From Apteryx mantelli (taxonomy: Eukaryota; Chordata; Aves; Apterygiformes; Apterygidae): a stretch of 64,000 nt of DNA. The notes under the pieces were generated by a model. It did no database searches. It worked only from the letters and a program-made list of their open reading frames with translations, and was not told the origin of the DNA. Within the stretch, counting starts at the first letter, position 1; the number at the start of each line of letters is the position of its first letter. A program made the position numbers and the translations under genes. The stretch spans positions 122,976,183 to 123,040,182 of the forward strand of contig NC_089978.1 in the NCBI RefSeq assembly GCF_036417845.1, in the 5' to 3' direction. Of the stretch, positions 50,925 to 63,721 are shown one piece after another.

Positions 50925-51166
50925 CTATGAACAAGTGTATTCTTCAGACCACGGATTAGATGCCATGCAATAGTTTTCACTCGAGGCGTAAGAATTGCTT
51001 GAGAAACATGAAAAGTTCCATAACGACTTCGTTCCTCGAGAGTGGTCTCCAGGAACTGTAAGAGTTTGCGCACGTTGGTTGTGTTAGCCCATGGTGCTGG
51101 CATTTTACTCCCTGGCCACAGGAAGGGGTATTCCCGGTACAGAGGATAGTGGTAGAAAATGAGAAC
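50925..51166 (-). CDS. PLCXD2: PLCXD2, internal coding exon (80 codons plus two bases)
   Basis: The exon lies between a GTTAG acceptor at 51168-51167 (exon begins GTTCTCATTTTC) and an AG|GTAAGG donor after 50925. It is 242 bp: 80 full codons plus the first two bases of an arginine codon. The translation begins VLIFYHYPLY, passes FLWPGSKMPAPWANTT and ends ILTPRVKTIA...LKNTLVH. The blocks P-F-L-W-P-G, P-A-P-W-A-N-T-T, and V-S-Q-A-I-L-T-P-R are hallmarks of the PLCXD1-3 family, and the last matches PLCXD2 best as I recall it. The segment belongs to the second half of the PLC-X TIM-barrel domain. No frameshift or stop interrupts it, so the gene looks intact. Confidence 0.95.
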
Positions 51167-52425
51167 CTAACATAACACAGAAAAAGGAGAAGAGATAAAT
51201 AAAAAAGAACTACTTTATTGCTGTTTTCTTAAAACAGGATCTTGCGCTAGTTTACACTTGTATGTTACTGCTGGAGCTAGCATAGCAGTGAACAGAAGAC
51301 TAAGCAAAAAGAAGTTGCTCCCAACTCATGACTATCAGTAAATTTGTTGCACTATTAACCATGGAGAAAGAAATCATTTTGATTAGCTATGAAGACATGA
51401 TTGCTTCAGGCTTCAAGGGTCATCAGTTTAAAATGATAAAGTTGCCAGAAGTACACTGAAGTATCATTCAAAGCATTCAGCTTAAAAGCATTTGAAAGCA
51501 TTGTCAGAGAACATAACCATTTGTATGCAAAGATAAGTATTTTAGTTATCTTGCCGTTTTCTACATAACTCTTATTAAGTGGCTAAAGCATACTAGGCCG
51601 ACTGGCATACAGTGGCTTCCCACTTGCATTTACTGAATGAAATGACAAAGCCCATCTTGCTGTCAGAAAGTCTTCTCTAGATCAGAAGTCAGTATTTTAT
51701 GCCTTGAAATGTGGTTCCTTATAAGGGAGCAGCACAAAGATGCAACACTTTAAATCCCCAAATTTACAACTAATTATTTTCTGCACCCCAGTAAAATTGA
51801 GGCAAAGCACTGACAGTAAAAGTTCAGAGTAATTTCTCATAACCTTACTTATTTTATAGTTTAAGAATTATATGCAGTCACTGAGACCCTGTTCTCTCAG
51901 TTTGTGTGCATGCATGCAAGCAGTTACCACGGACACAAAATACATTTAATCCCGCCTCTGTAAGGCTTGGATGGCAACAAAGGAGCCAAGAAATTCTGTA
52001 TCAACTCTTAGTCATAATACAACTTATATGCTTCAGATAGGCTAAAATGACAGAATTTATCACATCCTCACCAACACAAATCAGCACAATGTGCTCTTCT
52101 GGAAAGAAAATACTTTTTGTAATAGGCACAGGCCCCAATTATTTAAGAATTTTATTATATAAATTATATAACTTAATTATTTAAGGAACATGCTTGGCAG
52201 AAGGACACAATCCAGCCACACCATGGGTGAAGGGGCTACACAGCTGCAGATTCACAGGAAGAAACATGCACCCTATGTAAAGCAGTCCCTAGTGGGCTTC
52301 AAATTACTGAATGTAGAAATTAGCTGTGTCCATAGGTTAATGCCTTTAAGTGGGAATCACACTCAGCCTTTCTATTTAGATCTTAACCTTTGGAGTCTGA
52401 GGACCATCACACATCCTTTCCCCAC
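51167..52425 (-). other. PLCXD2: PLCXD2 intron between second and third coding exons
   Basis: A 1,259-bp phase 0 intron with CAG|GTGGGG donor (52425-52424) and GTTAG acceptor (51168-51167). It contains an AT-rich near-palindromic patch at 52137-52185 flanked by an 11-bp direct repeat. No nested gene is recognised. Confidence 0.9.
52137..52185. repeat. AT-rich patch flanked by 11-bp direct repeats
   Basis: AATTATTTAAG occurs at 52137-52147 and 52175-52185. Between them lies a TATATAAATTATATAA-type sequence that can fold on itself. This could be a small insertion with duplicated flanks, or simply AT-rich slippage. Confidence 0.6.
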
Positions 52426-52886
52426 CTGGTGTTTCTTTTCCCACATGTACTGTAATGTCACATGCTCTACACATGCAATGGAACAAAGTTTGGATCCAAA
52501 TGCTGAGCGGATCCTGTTGATCAAGTAGAAGTGATGGCTGTTGTCCATAGCATAGAAGTGATTGAAGTCCAAGAAGATGACTTCCTTGGGGTGCTGTCCA
52601 AGGAAAGTGTTAATCTCCATCAGCCCATCCCATACTTTGATGCCAAACAAGCCATGTATGAAGTAGATCTCCTGTCCTATTTCCCCAGGCTTGGAAGACA
52701 CCCGAAGATCAAAGTAGCGGATCCCACCTTCCAATTGCTCTTTGAAAGTCAGGTTTTGAGTCACCGACCATTTCTTCATAATCTTTTTAACCAAAGAAAT
52801 TTTGGCCAAACGTTTGACGGCTGTGGCTTGGTCTGGTGCCACAGGAGATTTCTCATCTACCCAGTAGCTGAAAGAATCATGTGACC
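52426..52886 (-). CDS. PLCXD2: PLCXD2, second coding exon with PLC-X catalytic core
   Basis: The family resembles phosphatidylinositol-specific phospholipase C, which cleaves the phosphodiester bond of phosphoinositides. On the minus strand the exon opens after a TTTCTAG acceptor and closes at CAG|GTGGGG: 461 bp, completing one glycine codon (phase 1) and adding 153 codons. Numbering from that glycine, SHDSFSYW carries the first active-site His and Asp (3 and 4), GIRYFDLR at 55-62 holds the conserved Arg and Asp, and YFIHGLFG carries the second catalytic His at 78 (codon 52654-52656). IFLDFNHFYAMD follows at 104-115 and LWEK-like MWEK near 149-152. SYWVDEKSPV, KKWSVTQNLTF and KVWDGLMEI point to PLCXD2 rather than PLCXD1 or PLCXD3, from memory of the human proteins. 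No signal peptide, C2 or PH domain is visible. The start codon exon is missing from the window. Confidence 0.95.
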
Positions 52887-53296
52887 CTAGAAACAAAAAA
52901 CAATATTTAGTTTTAGAAAACTGATGGCCCCCCCACCCCTCACACATGCCGTATAAGGCAAGAAAGGTCCTACGTGCTTGGCAGGGACTCAGAAGAGATG
53001 TGCTCAACTCTTGGGTCTTTCAGGCTATCCTTTTACACTTTAATTTTCCTTAACTGTACAACAAGAACAATGCTGAAGGTCTTCAGAGTTTGAAATGTTT
53101 TCTTGTGCAAACTCCCAACATCAACACACTCCAAAAATCAAAACTGCAAGATAAATACTAGAAGTAAGAGGAATCTTCCTCCCAAATTCCCTTCTCCATT
53201 TACAATGTCAAGCTACCTCCAAAGCTTTCCCAGACCTTGGTAGATCACTGGTTTGAGACGGGACTCCAACTTTGTTGAATGAAAGAACCTAGGGCC

Positions 53297-53313
53297 TTTT
53301 TTTTTTTTTTTTT
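53297..53313 (+). repeat. T17 homopolymer in PLCXD2 intron 1
   Basis: Seventeen T on the plus strand (A17 in the transcript), followed by CTCTCC. No attached element is recognised. Confidence 0.85.
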
Positions 53314-56300
53314 CTCTCCATTCTACCCAGTAAATCCAACCATGACCTAATACAACAGAGATCTTGGAACAGATACCTTTATTCATGCGATAGACAACTT
53401 TGACAGACAGATGGATATGTATATATATGTGCATCACCAGTGTGCCTCACTTTAGCCCCAAGGTGGTAAATGGTTAGTAGTTTCAACAGCGGCCAAGGAC
53501 TGGTTGAACTGAAAGGTGGCACAGTCAAGTAAGAACAGGTACCGTGCAGACAGACTGGTATAAAGCTCACTTCAAAGAAGCTCCTGAACACATCTTTCAC
53601 CTGGCAATGTCTTGTGGTGACCACAGATATGGTGAATATAAAACTCACCAGAAAGGTGATAATTGAAATTATCAGTCCTTGCCAGAGCACTCAAGTGTGC
53701 CAGACAGAAAACTCCTATAACACAACATGCATCTTTGCAGAGAAACTGCATCTCCAATATAGAATTCATGCTTACTAGAAAAACCCCCTCCAACTCAAAA
53801 TTCAGTAGTGATTTAAAAAACAAAGCTGAGAAATAACACAAAACCTCCAAAATAACAGCAGCAAAGAAATATCTGTAGCTGAATCAAGTCAATGACAGTG
53901 AAGAGGAACAGAGCAGTATATCTCTGTATGTGCTGTAGCAGCCTAAAGCAAAAATGGGTGGGCAGAAGCTGATCTACCACAGACTGAAGTTTGCCTGGGA
54001 TTTCTAGCCATTTACACCAGGAACAAGTATTCTGGCTAAGAAGATGCAACTGTCTCCAAGCGCAACTTCTCTGTGAAGCCCTGACCACGAAAAATACTAC
54101 AGGAGCTCTAACACTCCTGCTTCCCTTTATTTTCAGGATAGCAGATGATAGCTACCCCATGAAGTCAAAACCCACCTGCTTCCTGCATGTCCACTTTGCT
54201 TCCCTTTCATCATCCCAAGGATTCTTGTCTCTGTTACTTTGACTATATCTACTCTTCCAAAATTTCTTTCTCTCTACCTTGGTTTGTGACTCCTAATGGG
54301 AGTTTTCTAGATTTTAAAGAAAAAGTTGATGAGTCTAGCATCTTTTACCTGAATCTTATCTGTGTATGAGTGCTCACTTGAAGACTGATGTATTTCCTGC
54401 CATGCAAGGTCAGAACTATAAATGAGATTATGATCTCAACTGGATTATTTGGTCAGGATTTTCTAATCCAGATGGAAGAACAGTCTGTACACAAACCAAA
54501 CATCAGTTTATAACCTCAAAGGCACTCTTTCCTGTGAATTTTGACTAACTCACTAGCAGCAAAAAGGAACTGTGAATATTTAGTTGTCCAGGCTTTACAG
54601 AAGAACACTAAAACTAGTTCTGAGCAAGTGTTTGTTTATTAAGTCTTTAAAGTCTTCACAAAAGTATGCCTCTTACATTGCTTTTCATTAAGTCACAAAG
54701 AGAGAGTGACAAGTAACAAAAAAAGCTGCTTTTAAAAGGTGTCAGCTTAAGAAGCTATTTAGCTACCTGTCACAGTAAACTACATCAAGAAGTAGCTGCC
54801 AGTTTGGGAGTGAAACCTGCTTTTCTCCTCCAAATGCATAATCCACAACAGAAACCATACTGCTAATAAGGGATCAAACATCTAATGAAGACATTTCAAA
54901 AGAAACCATATAACGCCCTGTTTATACTGCAAATCGCAACTCATGCGGATACTTGGCTTTTCATAAACCTCCCTTACAGCAGAATGAGCTTTTCAAGTAT
55001 CCACAATATTTGGAAAGTAGACTTCATCTGCAAGGAGCTTTTCTTATCCCTCTGGAAAAAAAAAAAAAATCACTTTGCACAAGGAAGAAAATTTTACAAA
55101 AATTAAATGAAAAGGAAAACATGTTTTCAATTCTATCCATTTTAATTTCTTCCTGTACTTAACTCACTGTAGAATTTACGTTAGAAAAAAAGCCATATGA
55201 AACATTTTTTGTTTTAACTAAGATTGTGCAGCAGTCTCCAGAGAACTCTGTCTACAGCCATCACTAGCATCATTATCCCTGCTTCAGACAGCATCACTGT
55301 CTGATAAATCTGACTTATGAAGGAATGTAATGACAATTTTACATGGCATCAAATACGTCAGTATCAACTCTTACGAAGCTTTCCAAACAAATCCAAGCCA
55401 AGAAACAGCTTGGTTTGATAAGTCTGATCACATACTTTACAGCTACAAAAACCTCTTCCTATTGCAGATTTGCTCATACAAGGCTCATTTAAGGATACAA
55501 AGAACAAATTTCTCCTTACGCTATCACAGACCAACAAAATTCTATTTATAGCTGAAGAAAACAATAAGGTAATAAAAGAACAAGCTGCATGCACACTGAA
55601 TTATTCAGCACATGCTTTAAGAACTGGGCTTCCCAGCAGGGTAGCTATTTGAGAAACAGAACTATATGGGACATTCCTCTAGTTAAAGATGATCCTTAAA
55701 CTCCTGCATGGTTGCTCTGCATTAAAAAAAAACAACAACAAAAAAACCCCCACACACACTAGGCAAATGGACTTCTCATTTACAATGAAGTCAACAAGTA
55801 TACCTAGCTATAACAAAGTAGAACATGAGCTGGAGCATTTAAAAGCGAGCTATCCTCTTCACAACTGGTAGGGAGCCATCTCCTAAAAAGCATCATCAAT
55901 ATTGAAGCTGGAAAGGTATGACAGAAGTTCAAACAGATTCTCTACTGGTCATTGACAAAAGGCCAACCACAAGGAATATCTAGGCCCAAACAGGATCTGG
56001 CATATTTTTACTCCAGGAAGAGAAAAGCAAACTGAAAACCTGAAGCAACAGCACTGGAGACTTGTTGGGAAGGGAGGTAAGAGCTAGGCCACGATTCATG
56101 TCCATGTTTTATTGATCAGGCCCCTCTTTAATTTAAGATCACTGTGTTACGTTGCAAACTCAGCCACTGGCTTTTAATATTGCTTAGCTGTAATGTTAAG
56201 CTACATGCTAAGCTCATCACATCATGATGCCAAAATAATCCCTGCCCCTCCTTCTGTCTATCTCCCCTCTCCAATTCCATGGCAAACCTAGACATTCTGT

Positions 56301-56842
56301 AACCGCAGCATGAGTCAGGCTGGCTGCTGACCCAACACCATTTCATTTTTAAAGAGTGTAATCTAAACCAACCAAAGCCTGTACAATTTCAAAGGCAAAA
56401 GCAAAAGCCTACATCAGAAGAACAGAGCAGGCCAGTCCCATTTTGTTAGCAGCTTGATGTTAGAGCTGCTAACCATATCCTCAATTAAGGGCTAATGCAA
56501 GAATGTGTGAAGACAGTCAGATGCTGTAATGTTGCACAGCAACAGCGAAGGGGCTGGCAGTTGCTGAACAAAGTAAGAATTGCAAAATACACATACACAG
56601 GAAAGTCTTGAGTATGTAAGAAATCCTTCATGATCCCTCCACTGCCCAAGTTGTGAGCATCTCTCAAAATTATACTGATCTTTTTTTCAAGAAAGTTGTA
56701 GAAGCTCTAGAAGTCACATCAGCAAAACATTTGAGATGATAGCCAACATCTTAATTGTAAATTATATCCTGTAGCGATTTAATAAACCCATTCCTTACAT
56801 CCTGTTGATTGTGAGCCACACAATTAAAGCTGGGTATTTATA

Positions 56843-56950
56843 AGCTCCACCTTACAAATTTACAGATGGGAGGGGGGAAGCACACAGAAGTCAAGAAACT
56901 TGCCTACTGTTGTCCTTTAGACAAACAGAGGCTAGAGCTCCATTCTAAAT
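56843..56950 (+). mobile_element. Possible MIR-like (CORE-SINE) relic
   Basis: The run CTCCACCTTACAAATTTACAGATGGG, then GAAGCACACAGAAGTCAAGAAACTTGCC, then CAAACAGAGGCTAGAGCTCC, follows in order the well-known MIR sequence (cattttacagatgaggaaactgaggcacagag...taagtaacttgccc...agagctgg). The copy is diverged and lacks its tRNA-like head here. MIR-type SINEs are old and are found across amniotes, so presence in a bird or reptile is plausible. Confidence 0.5.
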
Positions 56951-59900
56951 TACCTCAAGGGCATGTTCTTGCATCTGCAGCACACTAGACAGTGACTCTT
57001 CTTGAGTCGCTGTATAATGCCAATGGATTAACATTCAGACTACAATCCTTATGCAACTGCCTCAGTGACACAACATCAATCTGCTGCTCAGACCTTCCCA
57101 AAACCAAGCTATGCACAGGACGAAACAAAGGGATAATGATTTCCAACTGCTTCCAACAGGCCAGAGATGCATAGCTCAGGGAAGCAAGCTTATTATTATC
57201 CAATACATGAGATTTAACCAGGAAAGAGTCCGCACTTTCAAAGGAAAAAGTTAGGAGGTTGCAAATCAGTCAGAAGCTCTTATAACAGAGTAACAGACAA
57301 TGGCTGCTCTACTTTGGTTTCATTTCTTTCATCTGACAAAGACTGGAAGCTTCCAGGAAAGCAGTAACACCCCAGGGAATGCCCAGATACTTAGCTATCA
57401 AATGCTACGACATGCTCAGAATGGTATTAAGCACGTATCTTTCAGACACCAGTTTGTTAAAACAATGAATAGCCCTCTTAATATTATTGCAGCAAGTGCA
57501 AGTGTGGATTCATTTCTATTCACACCTTCAACACCTTTTTTCCTCCCTACATTGATTTCTCAGATTAACTGTATGTTAAATAGATTGCTTTTCAATGCAA
57601 TTTATATGTTAAACATTGTATTTCAGTGTTTGGAATGACTTTTTTTGTTGAAGTCTTTGCTAATTTCTTTGCTAAGAAAGCAGCCTTTTATCATCACATC
57701 TGCAGCAAAGTCCAACTTTCCAGTATGTCTAATTTGTCATGTTATTTAGTCAGAGAGTCAAATTAACCCATAGTATACCTCAAACAAATGACATTAGTCA
57801 ACAGAATGTTATTAAGCCTTGAACTTCAGCAATTGCTAGCTGCATTGCTTTGTATTATCTTCTCTTCTGTTTCTGCATCACCACTTCTTCCATACACAGT
57901 CACAATGTGGGGACACGAATCAGCATCATCTTGTTAACCCAGCTGTCCTTTTACAAGCTTGTAAGTTTACCTTCAAGGGATATTAATGGCATGCAAAATG
58001 CAGAGATCTTCCAGCACAGAACATAGTACTTTTTCACTACCAATTATTTGAAAACAAAGTGATCCTCTCCTCTCCCCCAAGTTTTTGGGCACAAGCACGT
58101 TTACAGTCACAACATGAGCTGCCCTGGTTGCAAGGCCATGGACTAGTCAGAAGCAGTTAAAAACACTTCCCACAAAAACATGGCTAACCAAGAGACACTA
58201 ACGAAAGCAGGACAACAGGAGACTGCATTTTCAGCAAGTTTAACTAGACCACAACAATTTGTTTTCATCTTTACATTAATGAAATAACAAAAGATGCAAA
58301 GAAACTCTCATGTGTCATGTTAAACATTCATAAAAGGCAAGGTCAATATACTGTACCAACCCATTAAAAGCATTACAGGGTCATTTATGGACAAAGAATC
58401 ACCCTAGCTGTAATGACGCTAAACTTCTTAAAGCAAGCTTTGCTCACTAAACAAAGTATATTCCTCACGTATTAAAAACAACACACAACAGATTTAGAAG
58501 AATAAACATTAGATAGCCAAGATATCTAGAAGCACACTAATCAAATTTCAAGAACATGGGATCCAAATGCTAACAAGTTAAGGCTACCCCCTCAAACGTT
58601 ATTCAAAACCAAATGCCCAATCTGTGCCAGAACTGAGGGAAAATGGGATAGAGAGAAGTGTTTCACAAAGCCCCAAAGCCCTCGGGATTCAGGTCATTAA
58701 CAATCCAGATTTTCTAATCAGAAGATTAACATCTTAAAAGCCCTTAACTAATGAAAAGCAAATCCAATGATTCATTTTGACTTGCCCAGCAAAAGGAGGA
58801 GAGGTAGGAGTAGCAAACATCTTATTGATAATAATCTAAAACTACCCAAATGAGTATATTTATATTTGAATAGAATCCTAAAAGAATCCTAAGTTATTTT
58901 TAATGCAGTCTCAGAGAGGGCAAAGTCTAGTACACACTAAATCCTCTTAGGAAAGCATCCTTCCTGTATCAGAGTACTAGACTGATTTCCCTCGGGGTGG
59001 GAGGTGGAGTGGGGAGGTAAATGGAAGAGGTGAGAAGAGAAAAGGAGAAAGGGACTACTTAAAACTGCTTCAAACACAATACCATATGTTAATTTGCTTT
59101 TCTTTCAAGCCAGGACAAACTGTTCAGCAGCGTTTGGGGTTCTCTCTATTCATTTTTTTTGCAGTTTAGAAATAGTTTTCCATTTACCACCAGTATCTTC
59201 AACTGTCTGCTTTGGGAAAGCAGCAAATGACAGTATTTCTTTACCCTTTCAGAGCCTGGACAGATCTACCTGATCTGAAAAGAAAAAACTTCTCCCCTTA
59301 ATCAGCTCCATTAATTGGAACAGGAGAAGGAAAAAAACTTCTTACCTGGCAAAAGGTACTGGAGACAGATATCAGCTGTTGGGAAGTTTCAGGGGAAAAA
59401 AAAAAAAAATCATACAGATTTTCAAATCCTTGTATCTGAGCATCTGATAAACAACATGGACATCAGCTCCTCTTTAATCACACAATGACCGTGTCCTGGC
59501 CTCTACCAAGAACAGAGACATTTTTCCACTGGTGCTAGATGATACCAAGATCAACATAAACTTTTTTCTACTATGTTCACCAAAAATACTCACTCCTAAA
59601 TCTTAAATATTTAAAATTACTGAACAACATTACAGTTTGGCCCACCTAGAATACTTCTGGCTTTTCTGTTACCTAAATGAGAAATCAAATATGTTATTCT
59701 GACTGGAAATCATACCAGCCTGGTGAAAGTAATTCCTGAAGACTACATAATACCAAATTTTCTATGCTCAGTTGGAAATTTCAAGTCAAACACTTTCTAA
59801 CAACGAGCACTCAAGCCAAAAGGAAAACACAGGAAAAAAACTGATTATGAAAGAATGAAATTTCTTCATTCAGTAATAATTGGATTCCAAAAAAATGTTT

Positions 59901-60974
59901 ACAATCCACCACACTCAGCATCTTCTTAGTAAATGAAACTTACAAAAAAGATTAAATCACTTCCCCATGATCAATAAATACAAGGAATTACATTATTTCC
60001 CTTATGGCTGAGGACTAAGACACCCGTCTTCCCTCTTTTGTGACCACTCAGAAATGCGTAAATCAAGGGCTCTCATCTCCCTGGAAAGGCTCTCTGGAAA
60101 TTTTTCTTGTTTTCACTACACAGCACATTTTTAGAACCTTTTCTAGAACAGTACACAACCTGAAACTTTCACACAATACCAAAAGACAGCAAACATTTAT
60201 ATTGACATTGTGACTGGTTTTCTCTATTTGAGATAAAGCTTTAATGTGTTCTGCACTGATCCACCAGGCAGTGAAGTCTAGGGCACAGATCTTAAGGAAA
60301 AAAGTTTTCTCAATGAAAATAAAGGTCATCTTCTGTCTGAAGAAGTGTGGTGTTCCAAGAACAATTTTCTTTTAGCTAAATAAACATTGGTGGTCCTTCA
60401 AACAGAGAAATCCTAAGATCTGAGACTTGCTTTGGGGGGAAACTTACGCATAGATTCAGTACAGATATTTCAGTACCCACCACCCTAATTATTAATAAAG
60501 GATGTGCAAAGGGCTGTTATTTAGGAATAGTGAAATAGCTTTTATTGGCTATTCTCATCAGTGTAGCAGCCCAGAGAGTCTAATAGCCCTTCACTAACAA
60601 AAATTGGTATTAGCTGCTATGACAAAGTAGAAGACCAAGATAGGTTCAGCCTGAAAACTTTGCATTTACAAATCATACCCAACACTGGATTTTCATCATA
60701 CTTATGAAGATGTTTTCTTCTAAAGGTTATTACCTCATTGGTTGATAGATGTCAACTTAATTGGGAAGGAAAATAAAGCTTGGTGAACCAGAACATTAAC
60801 CTCACATTCCCTCTCTGAGCTTTAGCCCAACAGATGGCCTGCTTAGCTGATTCAATGATCCCTTTAATTAGGACTCTAAAGGAGTACTGTCTGCAAGGAG
60901 GATGCAGTCCCAAGCTCACCATTGCCTCTCCCTTCAGGAGGCACCTTCATATGGCACTCAAGTCCACAAAGACA

Positions 60975-61060
60975 AGAAACCTGTGGCAATAGCAGGTTCA
61001 GCAGCTTGCCTCAGAGTCATGCAGGCAAAGAGAAAACACATCTCCTGAGATCTTAGTGGC
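60975..61060 (+). mobile_element. Possible second MIR-like fragment
   Basis: 'aggttcagcagcttgcc' followed by 'tcagagtcatgcaggcaaag' resembles the MIR block 'aggttaagtaacttgcccaaggtcacacagc'. It is shorter and weaker than the 56.8-kb copy. Confidence 0.3.
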
Positions 61061-61675
61061 CGGCTCTTAATTGGACAGGGCTTCTTCCTCTTTTAAGAAT
61101 CATTTTAATTTAGCTTGGCCAACAAGAAAGCAAGCTGCCAGTGGGACTCCTGCTAAATAACTGTATTGGCAGGAAAACAAAGTTGGCCTCAGCCTGTGGC
61201 TGGGGAGACGCTCAGCAGCTGTGCAGGGCTGCATCGGCCCTGGGCATTCCTTGCATGTCTGAGATGCCAACACAACCAGCACCTGGCACCTCCCAAGGCT
61301 GGGCAGTCACACTTCTGCTCAGCATGTTTGCCCAGAGCAGCTTTTCACCACAGGAAATGAACCGAGCTGGACCTTATTAGACACACCCCCTCCACGCTTC
61401 TCATTGCTCATTTTGACTTAACTACAGGCTTGGCTGGTAAGGCAGCTTGTCATTAAGACAGCCTGCTAGCTGTATTTATAAAGCTATGTTTTCCAGAGCT
61501 AAACCATTTTGTAGAACTCCTATCACTTACTAGGTTTCTGCCTCGAGTTTTTCAGGCAGTCTTTTTGGCAGGGGAGAAGAGCAGCATGTTGTAGTACCAA
61601 AAGTTTCAGTCACTGTCATACTGACATTCCCAGGAATTAAGTTATTCATGTTTTTAAAAGAAGTATGCATGCATG

Positions 61676-61705
61676 TTTTTTTTTTTTTTTTTTTGGGGGG
61701 GGGGG
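61676..61705 (+). repeat. Adjoining T19 and G11 homopolymers
   Basis: Nineteen T (61676-61694) run directly into eleven G (61695-61705), preceded by an ATGCATGCATG alternating purine-pyrimidine word. Very error-prone to sequence and likely length-variable. Confidence 0.9.
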
Positions 61706-62592
61706 AACAGGGCAGCTTGGGCAGTGTTGAAGTTTGGAGCAGAAGACTGCCATTTACTATTTTAGAAGGCCACAGACACCCACCTTCAGACATCAGTGAA
61801 AAACAGTAAAATTAAAGACACTAACAGCTATTTTAACTCTCCTCAAGTTCTGATAATCTTTTAGTTATGAGACAATACTATTTTATTTTTATTAAAAAAA
61901 GCTTTTGGAAATGTGAAACTCCACTTTTTAATCAGCTCTAGCTACCTCTATCCCAGCATCCTATTGGCAATTCTCTGCAAAACACCCAGTCTGATAGCGA
62001 CAGGAACTGAACCACATCATAATTGCTCTGCATTGCTTAGAAATGAGATCCTGGTTATCCTTTCACGTGCATTCAGAGGAAGAACTAATACACCAGCTGG
62101 GATTGATAGAAGATGATAAAAAGGCTCTGTACACTGTCAGAAGCAATTACTAAATAGTTGTCCTACTTTCTCCTAGAGAAAGGCTGCCTAAGCACTCCAC
62201 ACAAGCAGAACACCCTGCCTAGCGTTACACACAGCTCTATAATGTTGACAGTATCTGTGAATGACTGACTTCTGGTGGGAGAAAACTTTTAGTGTTTCCA
62301 ATCAACCTCAAATATATCAAATTTTATGTACGACACAGAAGTATTCATATTTCAAGATTAAAAAGAATCTTACAACTTAGGACAAATACTGGTGTGAAGT
62401 GACTACTCTCTTAATATCACATTTCAACATGCTAAAGTGAAACATTTTACTTTTCCAAATTTTCTCCCCAGTTTCAGCTCATTCTTTTCTAGAAACACAA
62501 TACAAATTAAAATTAGTAATTCAAATCCTTACCTAAGGGATCATAATTTGCTCTAGAAAATAAGGGAAAAGGAGTCAGCCTTGGGAAAAACA

Positions 62593-62622
62593 TCCCCCCT
62601 CCCCCCCCCAAAAAAAAACCCC
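62593..62622 (+). repeat. C-rich then A10 then C-rich simple tract
   Basis: C6-T-C9 followed by about ten A and CCCC. Low complexity; no element recognised. Confidence 0.85.
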
Positions 62623-63667
62623 TCACAGCTGACCCTCCTGAACTGACCACAGTAGAGAACTTATTCAGAGATATGGTTTGTTCAAAAATTGCATGTATGC
62701 CTACCTGTTATATCAGCACTCTTGATTATTCAAAGATAGAATACCCCAGACAAGATTAAGTAAATGCTGCACATTATTACCATGACCCATAGGAAAACAG
62801 AATTGCCTACTCTTCTGCTCATCACATTCATCCAGCACCATTGTGCTGTGAATTATCACTGTGCAAGTACAAGCAAGAAACAGGTTAACTTCTCTGGGAA
62901 ATTTTTTGAAGAGCTGATTCACTTAGCTGGAAAGCAGACTAGTGACAGCATTACAGCTTTTTCTGCTGTTCCATTTCTCAAGGGGAAAAATAAGAAAACC
63001 AACAGATGCAAATTAAAAGATAACCACAGAAAATAAGTGTCAGAGTTGTACATTATCTCATATGACTGTCTAAAGCAAATAGCACAAAATGAAACAAGTA
63101 CTATGCAATACCCTGTCAAGGGTCATATTCATACCAGAAATGTTTTCAAGAGTTCATTTTTTAAACCTACATTCAAATTGGATTAGTCTGGAGTATAATT
63201 AAGAAAAAACCTCTGAGTTTCATATAATGTCACAACTTGTTGAAGGTTAATTTTGTTGAATATATTGTCTACACAAAAATTGATGACATTTTAGCTATTT
63301 GATATTTGCTGATTTTTGTGACACAAGATTTCTTCTCTAATCATATTGCACAGGAAACCTTGCTTTTTCCTTGGATGGTATTATGCTGGTTTAGAGTTTA
63401 GCCTAGAGGTTTTCCAATAGAAACAACAGAGAAGGCCAAACTCAAACTGATGACAACCAAGCCTTGGAGGAGGTCTCCAAATAATTTCTCAGAAGACTGC
63501 CTCTGTTTTGAGCACAGACTTAAATCAGCCTATAAACACCATACTGGTCTACCTAATGCAATACTTGTTTTAAACACCATTTGTTACCAGCTAGTTCTAA
63601 GAATTGAACTAATAACCAATGACTTTCTCTGTCCTCAAGTAGCATGTTTCACAAACCACCCAACAAC

Positions 63668-63721
63668 TCATGGAATAACAGGATAGTTCAGGTTAGAAAG
63701 GACCTGTAGAGGTCGAGGCTA
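63668..63721 (-). mobile_element. CR1 LINE 3'-terminal fragment, antisense
   Basis: TCATGGAATAACAGGATAGT followed by TCAGGTTAGAAAGGACCTGT and AGAGGTC matches the widely seen antisense avian CR1 3' end (tcatagaatcacagaatggt...ggttggaagggacct...). A T9 tract follows immediately. Only the final ~50 bp of the element is present, the usual severe 5' truncation. Confidence 0.8.

Noticed and set aside
52531..52884. Plus-strand open frame of 117 codons opposite PLCXD2
   Set aside because: It is the antisense shadow of the real PLCXD2 exon.
52372..53007. Open frame of 211 codons on the minus strand read as one exon with its own ATG
   Set aside because: Only 52426-52886 matches the PLC-X family. The residues before Gly-Ser-His and after His-Gln-Val are intron read-through, with a TTTCTAG acceptor and a CAG|GTGGGG donor at the boundaries.
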